Shown: one piece after another, positions 1 to 7,703 of the stretch
Numbering within the stretch: position 1 is the stretch's first letter
Layout: each line of letters begins with the position of its first letter
From: an archaeon
GTDB taxonomy: Archaea > Iainarchaeota > Iainarchaeia > Iainarchaeales > GCA-2688035
DNA: 13,219 nt
Assembly (NCBI GenBank): GCA_030616665.1
Contig: JAUWWX010000008.1
Span: 1-13,219 of the forward strand
Direction: 5' to 3'
Translations under genes and position numbers: made by a program
Notes under the pieces: generated by a model
The model's input: the letters and a program-made list of their open reading frames with translations, nothing else
Database searches by the model: none
Told to the model about the DNA's origin: nothing

Positions 1-1
1 A

Positions 2-3000
2 AGCGTTTCAACAGAACACACAGCACTCGGCGCAAGAGGACACAAATGGGGCTACAAGTTCAAGCTGCCGAACCAAGAATTCAAAGCAGGCGCACTAATA
101 GAGGCAACAAGCAGAATCACCATCCTGGACGCAGGCAAAGGAAAAATGAAAACAGACTTCACAATAATCAGCTTTGAAGACGTCCTAGAATACGGCTTTG
201 CGGTTGAAACAACAAAAATAGACAAAAAAACAGCAATAATCTCAATAACAAGGGATTATGAAAGCGAAAACATTCAGCCAAACGAATGGGTCTACATAGA
301 CCCAACCTCAACACTCGTAACAGAAGTAGTTAGCACAGAAAGCACAGGCGTCTCTAACTACCCTGTGATTGCTGTTGACGACACAAACATATACATAGCA
401 TGGCACGATGACACAGACTATGGCGGAGCAGGAACAGACTATGACATTTTCTTCAAAACAAGGGCAAAAACAGGAAGCTGGGGAACAAACACAGAGGTTG
501 TAAGCACAGAAAGCACAGCCGTCTCTTACTTCCCTGCGATTGCTGTTGACGACGCAAACATATACATAGTGTGGGGGGATCACACAGACTACGGTGGAGC
601 AGGAACAGACCGGGACATTTTCTTCAAAACAAGGGCAAAAGACGCTGCTTTAGGAAGCAATGACATAAACTGGGCTTCTTTAACAGAAGTGGTAAGCACA
701 GAAAGCACAGCCTCCTCTTCCAGATCTGGGATTGCTGTTGACGATGCAAACATACACATAGCATGGCAAGATTGGACAGACTACGGTGCAGCAGGAGCAG
801 ACGCCGACATTTTCTTCAAAACAAGGGCAAAAACAGGCAGCTGGGAAACAAACACAGAAGTGGTAAGCACAGAAAGCACAGGCAACTCTTACAACCCTGT
901 GAGTGCTGTTGACGATGCAAACATATACATAGCATGGTACGATGACACAGACTACGGTGGAGCAGGAACAGACAACGACATTTTCTTCAAAACAAGGGCA
1001 AAAACAGGAAGCTGGGAAACAAACACAGAAGTGGTAAGCACAGAAAGCACAAGCAGCTCTAACGCTCCTGGGATTGCTGTTGATGACACAAACATTTACA
1101 TAGCATGGCATGATAGCACAGACTACGGTGGAGCAGGAACAGCAGACTACGACATTTTCTTCAAAACAAAAGCGAAAGACGCTGCCTTGGGAAGCAACGA
1201 CATAAACTGGGCAAGCACAACACAAGTAGTAAGCACAGAAAGCACAGGCCAGTCTTACAACCCTGATTTGAATGTTTACGGCGGGACAGTGTACATTACT
1301 TGGTATGATGCAACTGATTTTAATGGAACAGACCAGGACATTGTTTTCAGGTCTTTTACTCTGCCAACACTGCCAAGCGTTTCCTTGACGCAAACGCCTT
1401 CCGATGGCGCTACGCTGCCGGGAGACGAAACAGTAACGCTTGCTGCAACCGTTGAAACAGAGGCTGCTTCAGTAAGCGACGTAAATTTTTACGCTGTCTC
1501 GTATCCTGGCTCCTACATCACAGGCTACTTTATTTGCTCTGATTCCGATGGAAGCTCGCCATACAGCTGCAGCGGTGGCATTTCAAATCTTTCCGAAGGA
1601 TTTTATAAGATAAAGGCAATTGCTTCGGACAGCGATGGAGACAAGGGGGAAGCGGTTGACAGCAACTGGTTCTACGTTGACAGCAACGCTGCCCTGCACA
1701 TATACACCTTCTTAAACATGAGCGGCGGACACGCTTACGAGGACGGGGACACAGAGCTACCACTACAGCAGCTGGAATTGGATGCAAATGGCGCGGTTGA
1801 CATTAGCGACATAAACTTCAGTGATGACATAAGAAACGATTTTGCTACAGGAGAAGACGAAGAGTATGAGATCCACCAATTCATTTTCCACATAACGGAA
1901 AACAAAAGCAATATCACTGACCTGATATTCTTGCATGAAGGATATGCTTACACAGACGGAACCGGTGGACTGTATTTGTATGTTTGGGACAACAACGACA
2001 ACCACTACGCCAGGATTGACAAAGACAACACAAACGAAGACTCCGACTACGAGTCAATCAGGTCAATCACAATCCTTGGAAGCGACATCGACATAAACAA
2101 CTACGTAAATGACACCAACGACATTTACCTGATTGCAGAATCAAAGGCAGCCACTCCTCCTTGCTTTTTAAAAGGCAGCAAAATACTAATGGCTGACGGG
2201 AGCCGAAAAAACATTGAAGAAATAAAGGCAGGGGATATTGTAAAGAGCTGGGATGCGAAAAAACTTGTTGACGCAAAAGTAACCGAGACCTTCAAGCACC
2301 CAAAAGAAGTGGCAATGGATTACTATTTGATTATTAACAACAAAATGCGAGTAACCCCAAACCACCCAGTTTATTTAAATGGAAAGTGGCAGGAAATTGG
2401 GAGCGCCGCTGTTGGAGACCTTTTGCAAAACGAAAAAGGAGAAAAAGTAAGAATTAATTCAATAGAAAAAGTGTTTGAAAAAGTTGAAACCTACAATTTG
2501 GAAATTGGAAACAGCTGTAGCCAAGGAACACACAACTATTTTGCGGAAGGCATTCTGGTCCACAACAAAAAATGCGCCTACCTCTTTAGCAAAAAAGACG
2601 GCAAAGAATACTTTGAAGACGTTACGTTGGGTGTCCATGAGATACCGGGGGATGTAAGTTCAAAACAACTAAATGACAGAATCTTCAAGGAAAATGACGG
2701 ATATTCCTACCTGAACCTTGAACATGAAACAAATGAATTTAAACTAGTCATTCCGCCGCACGAGATTGACTACATTGATTTTGTGCAACTTAAAGTGATT
2801 GACACTCTGGATGTTAGCTCTCTTCCCATACTACAAAAGATTCTCCATTTCTTTGGCTTGCTGGAATTAGAAAAAGAAAAAATCTATGACCTTAGATTGG
2901 CTAGCTCCTCACAAGGATATGAATTGCTCAAAGAACCTGACAACCGACACTTTATCCTAGACGGCCAGCACAATTACCCAACTTCAATAGACTTAAAGTT

Positions 3001-4831
3001 TGAAGAACTACCAAAAAAAGACCAAGGATACAAGAGAAAAACCCAGTTTGGTGAAAAAGGATATTATGAGGCATTCCCAGGCAGCGCAATATGGTATGAT
3101 TTTCCCCCATTCAACCAACCAAAGTGGAGAAAATGGCTGGACACAAACAACAACTACCAAAAACTAGCTGCAATCATTGAGAGGGAAAAAGAAAAGTACA
3201 AGAAACTATACCAAGAAACGCCCATTGCAAAAGAAAAAAAACACAGCACAATCTACACCGACTTCGTGAAACTGGAGGTAATACAAGGCATAACAGGCGT
3301 GGACGCAAACGTCACAAAAATTGACAGCAACCCAGACAATCAAGCATTGCCCTCTTTCTCCTACGCTGTAGACGGCAATTTGACAATTGACTTCAATGTC
3401 CTGGATGCGGAAAACGACAGGCTGCGCCTGGACATGAATTACAGCACAACAAACACAGAGGGAAGCGGAACAGTAATAATACAAGACCTCAACCTGACAA
3501 CAGAGGTATGCGCATCACAAAAATGGGACGACAATGTAAGCATGTGCAGCTGGGACTGGAACATTTCAAGCATCCTTGTAACAGACAACAGGTATTATAT
3601 ATTAATAAAAGTCAAGAAAGGAAAAGACCCAACACACTACGACTTCAACACATCAGGCAACAACTTTTTGGTAGACAACTACTCAAGCTGCAGCGGCCCG
3701 GCCAGCGGCAACTGGAACATTGTCGGCGGAGACGTCTGCACGCTGAGCACGGATTGCAGTATGAGTGTCGGCAACCTGCACATTGTTGACGGCAGCCTTA
3801 CTGTTGTTGACGGCGCAACCTTGATGATTCCCTCCGGCTACAAGGCAATTATTGACAAGGCAAGCGGCAGCAGCCTGGTGGTTGAAAAAGGCGGAAAGAT
3901 TGTGATAGAGAGAGTGGTTATAAGAGTGACACGACCTAACGGAGGAGAGACTTTGACTGCTGGCATGCTGTACGCCGGTTATATAACTTGGACTGCCACA
4001 GGATGGGATGGAGACACTGTAGACATAGAATATTCAAGTGATGCAGGAGAGAATTGGAATCCTGCTACGGTAGGTGCCTCTAGCTGCACTGCCGGCTATT
4101 GCTCGGCAAACTGGACTACTCCAGCTGGTCCACCAACAAGCAATTACCTGATAAAGGTAACCAAGTCGGATGATGCGAGTGTGACTGACACAAGTGACGA
4201 CACGTTTACAATAGAAGCGCCACCACCGTGTTTTACCGGCGAAACACCTATTTTGATGGCCGACGGCTCAACGAAAAGAATTAGCGACATTGCGGTTGGG
4301 GACAAGGTTCTATCCTGGGACTTCGGCAAAAACAGGACAGAAGCCGCTATGGTCAAAGCTACCATGTCTGGCTTGAACGACGACCTCTACTGGGTTAATG
4401 ATGAGATTCATGTTACTGCAGAGCACCTCTTCTGGACAAGGGAAGCAGGCTGGGCAGCAATTAACCCAAACCAAACCCAAACAATATACAAGTGGACGCC
4501 CAACCAGCTAAGAGAAGGACAACACCTGCTGCAAAGCAACGGCACCTACGTCAGGATAAATAGTATAAAAGCAAGCAACGCCGGCACAAAAGCCACATTC
4601 AACCTATCCAAAATAGAGAAATACAACAACTTCTTCGCTGCAGGAGTTTTAGTAAGAGACAGAACCCCTGTTGGGGAACAAAAAAATAGTGCCATGCAAA
4701 ATTTGGAAGCGGACAACAAGCTAACAGCAGACACCAATTACAGCAACGCAAAAGAGGAAACAAAACCCAGGCTGTTCTGGGAAAGACTGCCTGGAAAGTT
4801 TGACAGCGGAAAGCTGGTGATAACAAAATGA
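2..4831 (+). CDS. Giant secreted multidomain surface protein with two Hint domains (5'-truncated by window edge)
   Basis: The frame is open from base 2 with no stop, so the Met codon at 146 is internal and the true start lies upstream; 1609 residues are visible. Domains in order: a beta domain ending WVYIDP (2-319); six propeller-like repeats (320-1360); an Ig-like domain (about 1370-1690); a further beta domain (1690-2160); Hint 1 (2162-2566); a domain with CAYLFSKKDG and IPPHEIDYIDFVQL (about 2570-2900), resembling a module seen beside Ig-like domains in other surface proteins; a lysine-rich stretch; beta segments, including a GATLMI/KGGKIVI strand-rich part (3690-3930); an Ig-like domain with the RPNGGETLTAG signature (3930-4215); Hint 2 (4229-4660); and a polar tail. 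There is no C-terminal TM or sorting motif, so how it stays on the cell is unclear. Role in attachment or surface coat is inferred. It is followed 115 bases later by the YadA-like gene. Base composition varies between domains, which suggests mosaic assembly. Confidence 0.9.
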   Translation, partial: SVSTEHTALGARGHKWGYKFKLPNQEFKAGALIEATSRITILDAGKGKMKTDFTIISFEDVLEYGFAVETTKIDKKTAIISITRDYESENIQPNEWVYIDPTSTLVTEVVSTESTGVSNYPVIAVDDTNIYIAWHDDTDYGGAGTDYDIFFKTRAKTGSWGTNTEVVSTESTAVSYFPAIAVDDANIYIVWGDHTDYGGAGTDRDIFFKTRAKDAALGSNDINWASLTEVVSTESTASSSRSGIAVDDANIHIAWQDWTDYGAAGADADIFFKTRAKTGSWETNTEVVSTESTGNSYNPVSAVDDANIYIAWYDDTDYGGAGTDNDIFFKTRAKTGSWETNTEVVSTESTSSSNAPGIAVDDTNIYIAWHDSTDYGGAGTADYDIFFKTKAKDAALGSNDINWASTTQVVSTESTGQSYNPDLNVYGGTVYITWYDATDFNGTDQDIVFRSFTLPTLPSVSLTQTPSDGATLPGDETVTLAATVETEAASVSDVNFYAVSYPGSYITGYFICSDSDGSSPYSCSGGISNLSEGFYKIKAIASDSDGDKGEAVDSNWFYVDSNAALHIYTFLNMSGGHAYEDGDTELPLQQLELDANGAVDISDINFSDDIRNDFATGEDEEYEIHQFIFHITENKSNITDLIFLHEGYAYTDGTGGLYLYVWDNNDNHYARIDKDNTNEDSDYESIRSITILGSDIDINNYVNDTNDIYLIAESKAATPPCFLKGSKILMADGSRKNIEEIKAGDIVKSWDAKKLVDAKVTETFKHPKEVAMDYYLIINNKMRVTPNHPVYLNGKWQEIGSAAVGDLLQNEKGEKVRINSIEKVFEKVETYNLEIGNSCSQGTHNYFAEGILVHNKKCAYLFSKKDGKEYFEDVTLGVHEIPGDVSSKQLNDRIFKENDGYSYLNLEHETNEFKLVIPPHEIDYIDFVQLKVIDTLDVSSLPILQKILHFFGLLELEKEKIYDLRLASSSQGYELLKEPDNRHFILDGQHNYPTSIDLKFEELPKKDQGYKRKTQFGEKGYYEAFPGSAIWYDFPPFNQPKWRKWLDTNNNYQKLAAIIEREKEKYKKLYQETPIAKEKKHSTIYTDFVKLEVIQGITGVDANVTKIDSNPDNQALPSFSYAVDGNLTIDFNVLDAENDRLRLDMNYSTTNTEGSGTVIIQDLNLTTEVCASQKWDDNVSMCSWDWNISSILVTDNRYYILIKVKKGKDPTHYDFNTSGNNFLVDNYSSCSGPASGNWNIVGGDVCTLSTDCSMSVGNLHIVDGSLTVVDGATLMIPSGYKAIIDKASGSSLVVEKGGKIVIERVVIRVTRPNGGETLTAGMLYAGYITWTATGWDGDTVDIEYSSDAGENWNPATVGASSCTAGYCSANWTTPAGPPTSNYLIKVTKSDDASVTDTSDDTFTIEAPPPCFTGETPILMADGSTKRISDIAVGDKVLSWDFGKNRTEAAMVKATMSGLNDDLYWVNDEIHVTAEHLFWTREAGWAAINPNQTQTIYKWTPNQLREGQHLLQSNGTYVRINSIKASNAGTKATFNLSKIEKYNNFFAAGVLVRDRTPVGEQKNSAMQNLEADNKLTADTNYSNAKEETKPRLFWERLPGKFDSGKLVITK
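320..1360 (+). repeat. Six tandem propeller-like repeats in the giant surface protein
   Basis: Units begin at 320, 491, 683, 854, 1025 and 1220, each with T-(E/Q)-VVSTEST. Lengths are 57, 64, 57, 57 and 65 residues, and the last unit is shorter and divergent. The core pattern is IAVDDxNIYIAWxDxTDY followed by GGAGTD, DIFFKT and AKTGSW. The long units (2 and 5) carry an extra DAALGSNDINWAS. The IAW/DIFF pattern with Asp-rich turns resembles BNR or beta-propeller repeats, and six blades would make a closed propeller. No sialidase catalytic residues can be assigned. The units are very alike at DNA level, so recent duplication or conversion is likely. Confidence 0.85.
2162..2566 (+). other. Hint domain 1 (Hedgehog/intein fold, autoprocessing)
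   Basis: This 135-residue segment of the giant protein starts at Cys (codon 2162) in PPCFLKGSKILMADGS. It has the block B motif RVTPNHPVY with TxxH, and ends THNYFAEGILVHN. The penultimate His and terminal Asn are at 2561-2566. All residues needed for N-terminal thioester formation and C-terminal Asn cyclisation are present, and there is no homing endonuclease insert. The +1 residue is Lys, not Cys, Ser or Thr, so canonical splicing is not expected. This matches the bacterial-intein-like type that cleaves or transfers rather than splices. Confidence 0.88.
4229..4660 (+). other. Hint domain 2, C-terminal cleavage residues lost
   Basis: This 144-residue segment starts at Cys (codon 4229) in PPPCFTGETPILMADGS and keeps the block B motif HVTAEHLFW (TxxH). 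The end reads YNNFFAAGVLVRD: the block F His is replaced by Asn, and the final His-Asn is replaced by Arg-Asp (4655-4660). It can therefore plausibly make the N-terminal thioester but not carry out normal Asn cyclisation. That residue set resembles Hedgehog-type Hint domains, which transfer the upstream part to an external nucleophile. The comparison is inference from residues only. Confidence 0.85.
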
Positions 4832-4929
4832 GGCCAAAAAGAGTGAACAATGACTGGAATGCAAAGGCGAAGAAAAAGCATTATTGCACTTATTTGATTG
4901 CATTAATTGCATTCAAAATGAGAAAAATT

Positions 4930-4937
4930 GGAGGTGA
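4930..4937 (+). promoter_or_regulatory. Strong Shine-Dalgarno site GGAGGTGA
   Basis: GGAGGTGA ends nine bases before the ATG at 4947. It is the best ribosome binding site in the window and decides the start of the YadA-like gene, although that start leaves an unusually long N-terminal region before the hydrophobic export segment. Confidence 0.75.
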
Positions 4938-4946
4938 AAAAGCAAA

Positions 4947-7334
4947 ATGGAAAGCACAAGCCACAGAACGGGCATTGCAGACGCAGTAAAGAAGAAAATT
5001 GAAGCGGTGGTCTGCAAAAGCACAGTGAAAGAGAGGGTGCCCAGGACAGGCGAAAAAGTGCTTTCCGAGGCAAGGAAGAATAAACCCCTGTTATGTATAA
5101 ACCATATACATAATTTGAGGGTTGTTGCATTTGCAGGCTTCTTCCTGCTCTTCCTGGCACTGCTGCCAGCAGCAAGCGCAGTCCCAGAAATCTTCAACGT
5201 GCAAGGCAGGCTCACAAACGACGCCAACGTGGTTGTAACAGGCAGCTACGACTTCAAATTCTACATCTATGATGCGTTAACAGGCGGAAACCTGCTGTGG
5301 AGCGAAACACACAACAACCAGGCAGTAAGCAACGGGCTATTCAACACCATAATCGGGGACACAAACACGGCAAAAACATTCAACCAAATAGACTTCAACA
5401 CAACCAAATGGCTCGCAATAGAAGTGGAAGGCGAAACCCAAAGCCCGAGAATAAAAATGGCCTCAATCGGAACAGCGATGAGGACACAAATTGCCAATGA
5501 CCTAAACAGCACAGGCGACGCCAACACAGTCAACATCGGCATTAGCGGAAACGCATTCATAGGCAACCTATTCGCAGAAAGCGTAACACACACAGGCGAC
5601 AGCAACTTCACAAACATAGGAATTTCAGGAATTTTGTTTGGAGACAATTCAGGCAAGCTGATAATTGGAACTGATGTAAACACCGGAGTATATGACTTCA
5701 ACAGCCGAGGAGTAATACAAGGGCTTAAATTCAAGTCAGCAGACGCAAACTCAGCATTCGGAACAAACGCAGTAGCACTGGGAAAAGGAACAACAGCAAG
5801 CGGAATCTACAGCATGGCAACGGGAAGAGACACAACAGCAAGCGGAATCTACAGCATGGCAATGGGATACGACACAACAGCAAGCGGAAGATACAGCACG
5901 GCAATGGGAAACGACACAACAGCAAGCGGAAGATACAGCACGGCAATGGGACACCATTCAACAGCAAGCGGCGAAGTAAGCATAGCAATGGGAAGCTCAG
6001 CAATAGCAAGCAACGACTACAGCACGGCAATTGGATACGGCGCAATAGCAAGCGGATATGGAAGCATGGCAATAGGAGGCAGCACAATAGCAAGCAACAA
6101 CTACAGCACGGCAATGGGAAACGCAACAAGAGCAAGCGGACAATACAGCATAGCAATGGGACGCTATTCAAAAGCAGCAGGCCGAGGAAGCCTTGCAGTA
6201 GGATACGGAGGCGCAGGACCCAACTCATCCCAATTCGCACTAGGCAGAGGAGCAAGAGCACTAGGATACAGCGACAAAAACATGATAGCAGGCAACGAAG
6301 AAGCAGACAAAGGATCAATAGCACTAGGATACAACGCAAGAGCGCTTGGAATCGCAAGCATTGCACTCGGAAAAGATGTAAACGCATTAGGACAGGCAAG
6401 CATAACACTAGGAGAAGGCCTGACAAACTACAAAGCAAACTCTGTTCTGGTAGCAGACCTCAACGTGGCAGACGGAAACATTACCCTTACAGGCAATTAT
6501 CAACCCCTCCAAATTTACCATGTGGACACAAATTGGGTAATAGAGTTTGAAGAAGCCGATACTGATAACATGGGAGTTATATTTAGCTTAGGCGCTGAAG
6601 AATTGTTAAGACTTGGCACAGCTGCAGGCAGCAATGCTGGTGTGGCAATTGGAATAAACACAACAGCAAGCGGAGTAATAAGCACAGCAATGGGAAGATA
6701 CACAACAGCAAGCGGAAGCTACAGCACGGCAATGGGACGCGACACAACAGCAAGCGGAGACTACAGCACAGCAATGGGATACAACACAACAACAAGCGGA
6801 TACGCAAGCACGGCAATGGGAACCTATTCAAGAGCAGCCGGTCAGAGAGCAATTGCTGGCGGCTACGGCTGGGCCAACAAAGGGCCATTCGCAATAGGCG
6901 ACGGAGCAATCGCACTAGGATACAGTGACGGAAACTTCGTAGCAGGCAACGAACGAGCACACTACGGAGCAATCGCACTAGGATACAACGCAATAGCAAA
7001 AGAAAAAGCAGCAATAGCAATAGGATACAACGCAGGAAGCTTTGCACAAGCAGCAGTAACACTAGGCCAGGACCTAAACAACTACAACGCCAACAGCGTG
7101 CTAGTCCAAGACCTAAACGTACTAGGAGACGCAAACTTCATGGACGACGTGACCATAAACGGCACGCTTTACGGAGGCTCGGCCTTGAATATTGGCTCTG
7201 ACGTCAACATCTCAATTGGTAGCAACCACGGCGTAAGCATTGCAAGCGACGCAAACAGGATGTGCTTCCCAAGCGACAGCTGTGAGATGTACATTGACTA
7301 CAACGGAACAGCGTTTGTCTTCGGAAGCGGGTGA
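4947..7334 (+). CDS. YadA-like head-repeat surface adhesin
   Basis: A 795-residue exported protein. About 54 basic, polar residues precede a hydrophobic segment (about 55-76, RVVAFAGFFLLFLALLPAASA) that is either cleaved after ASA or kept as an anchor. Next comes a domain opening FNVQGRLTNDANVVVTGSYDF with NLLWSETHN, typical of the front of exported fibre-like proteins. From about residue 269 there are YadA/Hia-type head repeats of 14 residues (for example TASGRYSTAMGNDT) in two blocks, each followed by a conserved connector containing ALGYSD, AGNE and ANSVLV. In bacteria such repeats form a trimeric left-handed beta-roll that binds host or matrix. There is no coiled-coil stalk, membrane barrel or S74 chaperone end; the protein ends in VFGSG. 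The start is set by GGAGGTGA. An in-frame TTG at 5115, just before the hydrophobic segment, is an alternative. Adhesin function is inferred. Confidence 0.88.
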   Translation: MESTSHRTGIADAVKKKIEAVVCKSTVKERVPRTGEKVLSEARKNKPLLCINHIHNLRVVAFAGFFLLFLALLPAASAVPEIFNVQGRLTNDANVVVTGSYDFKFYIYDALTGGNLLWSETHNNQAVSNGLFNTIIGDTNTAKTFNQIDFNTTKWLAIEVEGETQSPRIKMASIGTAMRTQIANDLNSTGDANTVNIGISGNAFIGNLFAESVTHTGDSNFTNIGISGILFGDNSGKLIIGTDVNTGVYDFNSRGVIQGLKFKSADANSAFGTNAVALGKGTTASGIYSMATGRDTTASGIYSMAMGYDTTASGRYSTAMGNDTTASGRYSTAMGHHSTASGEVSIAMGSSAIASNDYSTAIGYGAIASGYGSMAIGGSTIASNNYSTAMGNATRASGQYSIAMGRYSKAAGRGSLAVGYGGAGPNSSQFALGRGARALGYSDKNMIAGNEEADKGSIALGYNARALGIASIALGKDVNALGQASITLGEGLTNYKANSVLVADLNVADGNITLTGNYQPLQIYHVDTNWVIEFEEADTDNMGVIFSLGAEELLRLGTAAGSNAGVAIGINTTASGVISTAMGRYTTASGSYSTAMGRDTTASGDYSTAMGYNTTTSGYASTAMGTYSRAAGQRAIAGGYGWANKGPFAIGDGAIALGYSDGNFVAGNERAHYGAIALGYNAIAKEKAAIAIGYNAGSFAQAAVTLGQDLNNYNANSVLVQDLNVLGDANFMDDVTINGTLYGGSALNIGSDVNISIGSNHGVSIASDANRMCFPSDSCEMYIDYNGTAFVFGSG
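5091..5113 (+). repeat. 8-bp perfect inverted repeat inside the YadA-like gene
   Basis: TTATGTAT (5091-5098) and ATACATAA (5106-5113) are perfect inverted copies separated by seven bases. The element is AT-rich in a more balanced stretch and lies directly before an in-frame TTG (5115) that starts the hydrophobic export segment. It may be an operator, an internal promoter element or just coding sequence. Confidence 0.4.
5751..6420 (+). repeat. YadA-like head repeats, block 1
   Basis: Tandem 14-residue units, 42 bases each, with Ala-Ser-Gly turns and S-(T/M/I)-A-(M/I)-G strands. The DNA core ACAACAGCAAGCGGA...TACAGC..GGCAATGGGA recurs almost unchanged from about 5790 to 6170, then the units degrade into longer IALGYNARA-type units up to 6420. 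Confidence 0.85.
6631..7074 (+). repeat. YadA-like head repeats, block 2
   Basis: A second, shorter run of the same 14-residue units, beginning SNAGVAIGINTTASG. It ends in the same connector series as block 1 (ALGYSD, AGNE, IALGYNA, then LNNYNANSVLV). It is evidently a duplicated head-plus-connector module. The spacer between the blocks (6480-6630) is unrelated in sequence. Confidence 0.85.
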
Positions 7335-7385
7335 AGGAATGATTTGAAACAGCAGGAAGGAAATAAATGGTTAATGGAGGAAAAA

Positions 7386-7406
7386 ATGAGTTGGGGGGGA
7401 TTTTGA
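7386..7406 (+). other. Six-codon leader ORF directly abutting the next gene
   Basis: ATG AGT TGG GGG GGA TTT TGA. It has its own GGAGG at 7376-7380, five bases upstream, and its TGA is followed at once by the ATG of the 98-residue ORF (TGAATG). The downstream ATG itself has only a G-run before it, so coupled translation is possible. Alternatively this is chance. Confidence 0.3.
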
Positions 7407-7703
7407 ATGAAAGTGGAAATTGATATGAGCAGGGGAAAAATCGCCATGGTTTTGATAATAGGCATCATAGGCCTTGTAATAGGCTATGGCCTGGGCTTGG
7501 CGACTGCTCCAAGCGTTGGCTTGGGCACAGGCGGAGGAATAGGCTACCTGAGCAGTGCAGACCTGAACAGGGAGGACATCCAGGCAAGCATTCTGCTGTC
7601 AAGGTTCTGCGAGGGCCTTGGCCTGCAAAGCTCGGTGTACTGGCAGCAGGACGCCGAGGGAAACGTGTTTGGCACGCCAATCTGCCTCGCACCACAGCAG
7701 TAA
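7407..7703 (+). CDS. Small single-TM protein with paired cysteines
   Basis: 98 residues; family not recognised. A short polar N-terminus (MKVEIDMSRGK) is followed by one TM segment at about residues 11-32 (IAMVLIIGIIGLVIGYGLGLA). A Gly-rich linker follows, then a small extracytoplasmic domain with FCEGLGL, SSVYWQQD and GTPICL. Two Cys (about 70 and 93) could form a disulfide. A second possible start is the Met at residue 7. The gene lies 72 bases after the YadA-like gene in the same direction and is probably co-transcribed; the position suggests a membrane partner or accessory of the surface proteins. The YWQQD...G.P.C arrangement looks constrained rather than random, and codon use matches its neighbours. 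Confidence 0.75.
   Translation: MKVEIDMSRGKIAMVLIIGIIGLVIGYGLGLATAPSVGLGTGGGIGYLSSADLNREDIQASILLSRFCEGLGLQSSVYWQQDAEGNVFGTPICLAPQQ

Noticed and set aside
320..1360. Sialidase activity from BNR-like repeats
   Set aside because: No FRIP motif, catalytic Asp, Glu-Tyr pair or Arg triad could be assigned. The repeats are read as structural.
308..1393. Cys-rich minus-strand ORFs opposite the propeller repeats
   Set aside because: They are antisense images of the repeated + strand codons; their own repeats and Cys content follow from that, and they have no start signals.
2162..2566. Canonical splicing intein with homing endonuclease
   Set aside because: The domain is only about 135 residues, with no LAGLIDADG block, and the +1 residue is Lys.
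5731..7134. Leu/Cys-rich minus-strand ORFs opposite the YadA-like repeats
   Set aside because: They are shadows of the 42-base repeat read in reverse; the low-complexity Leu/Arg/Cys composition is not credible as protein.
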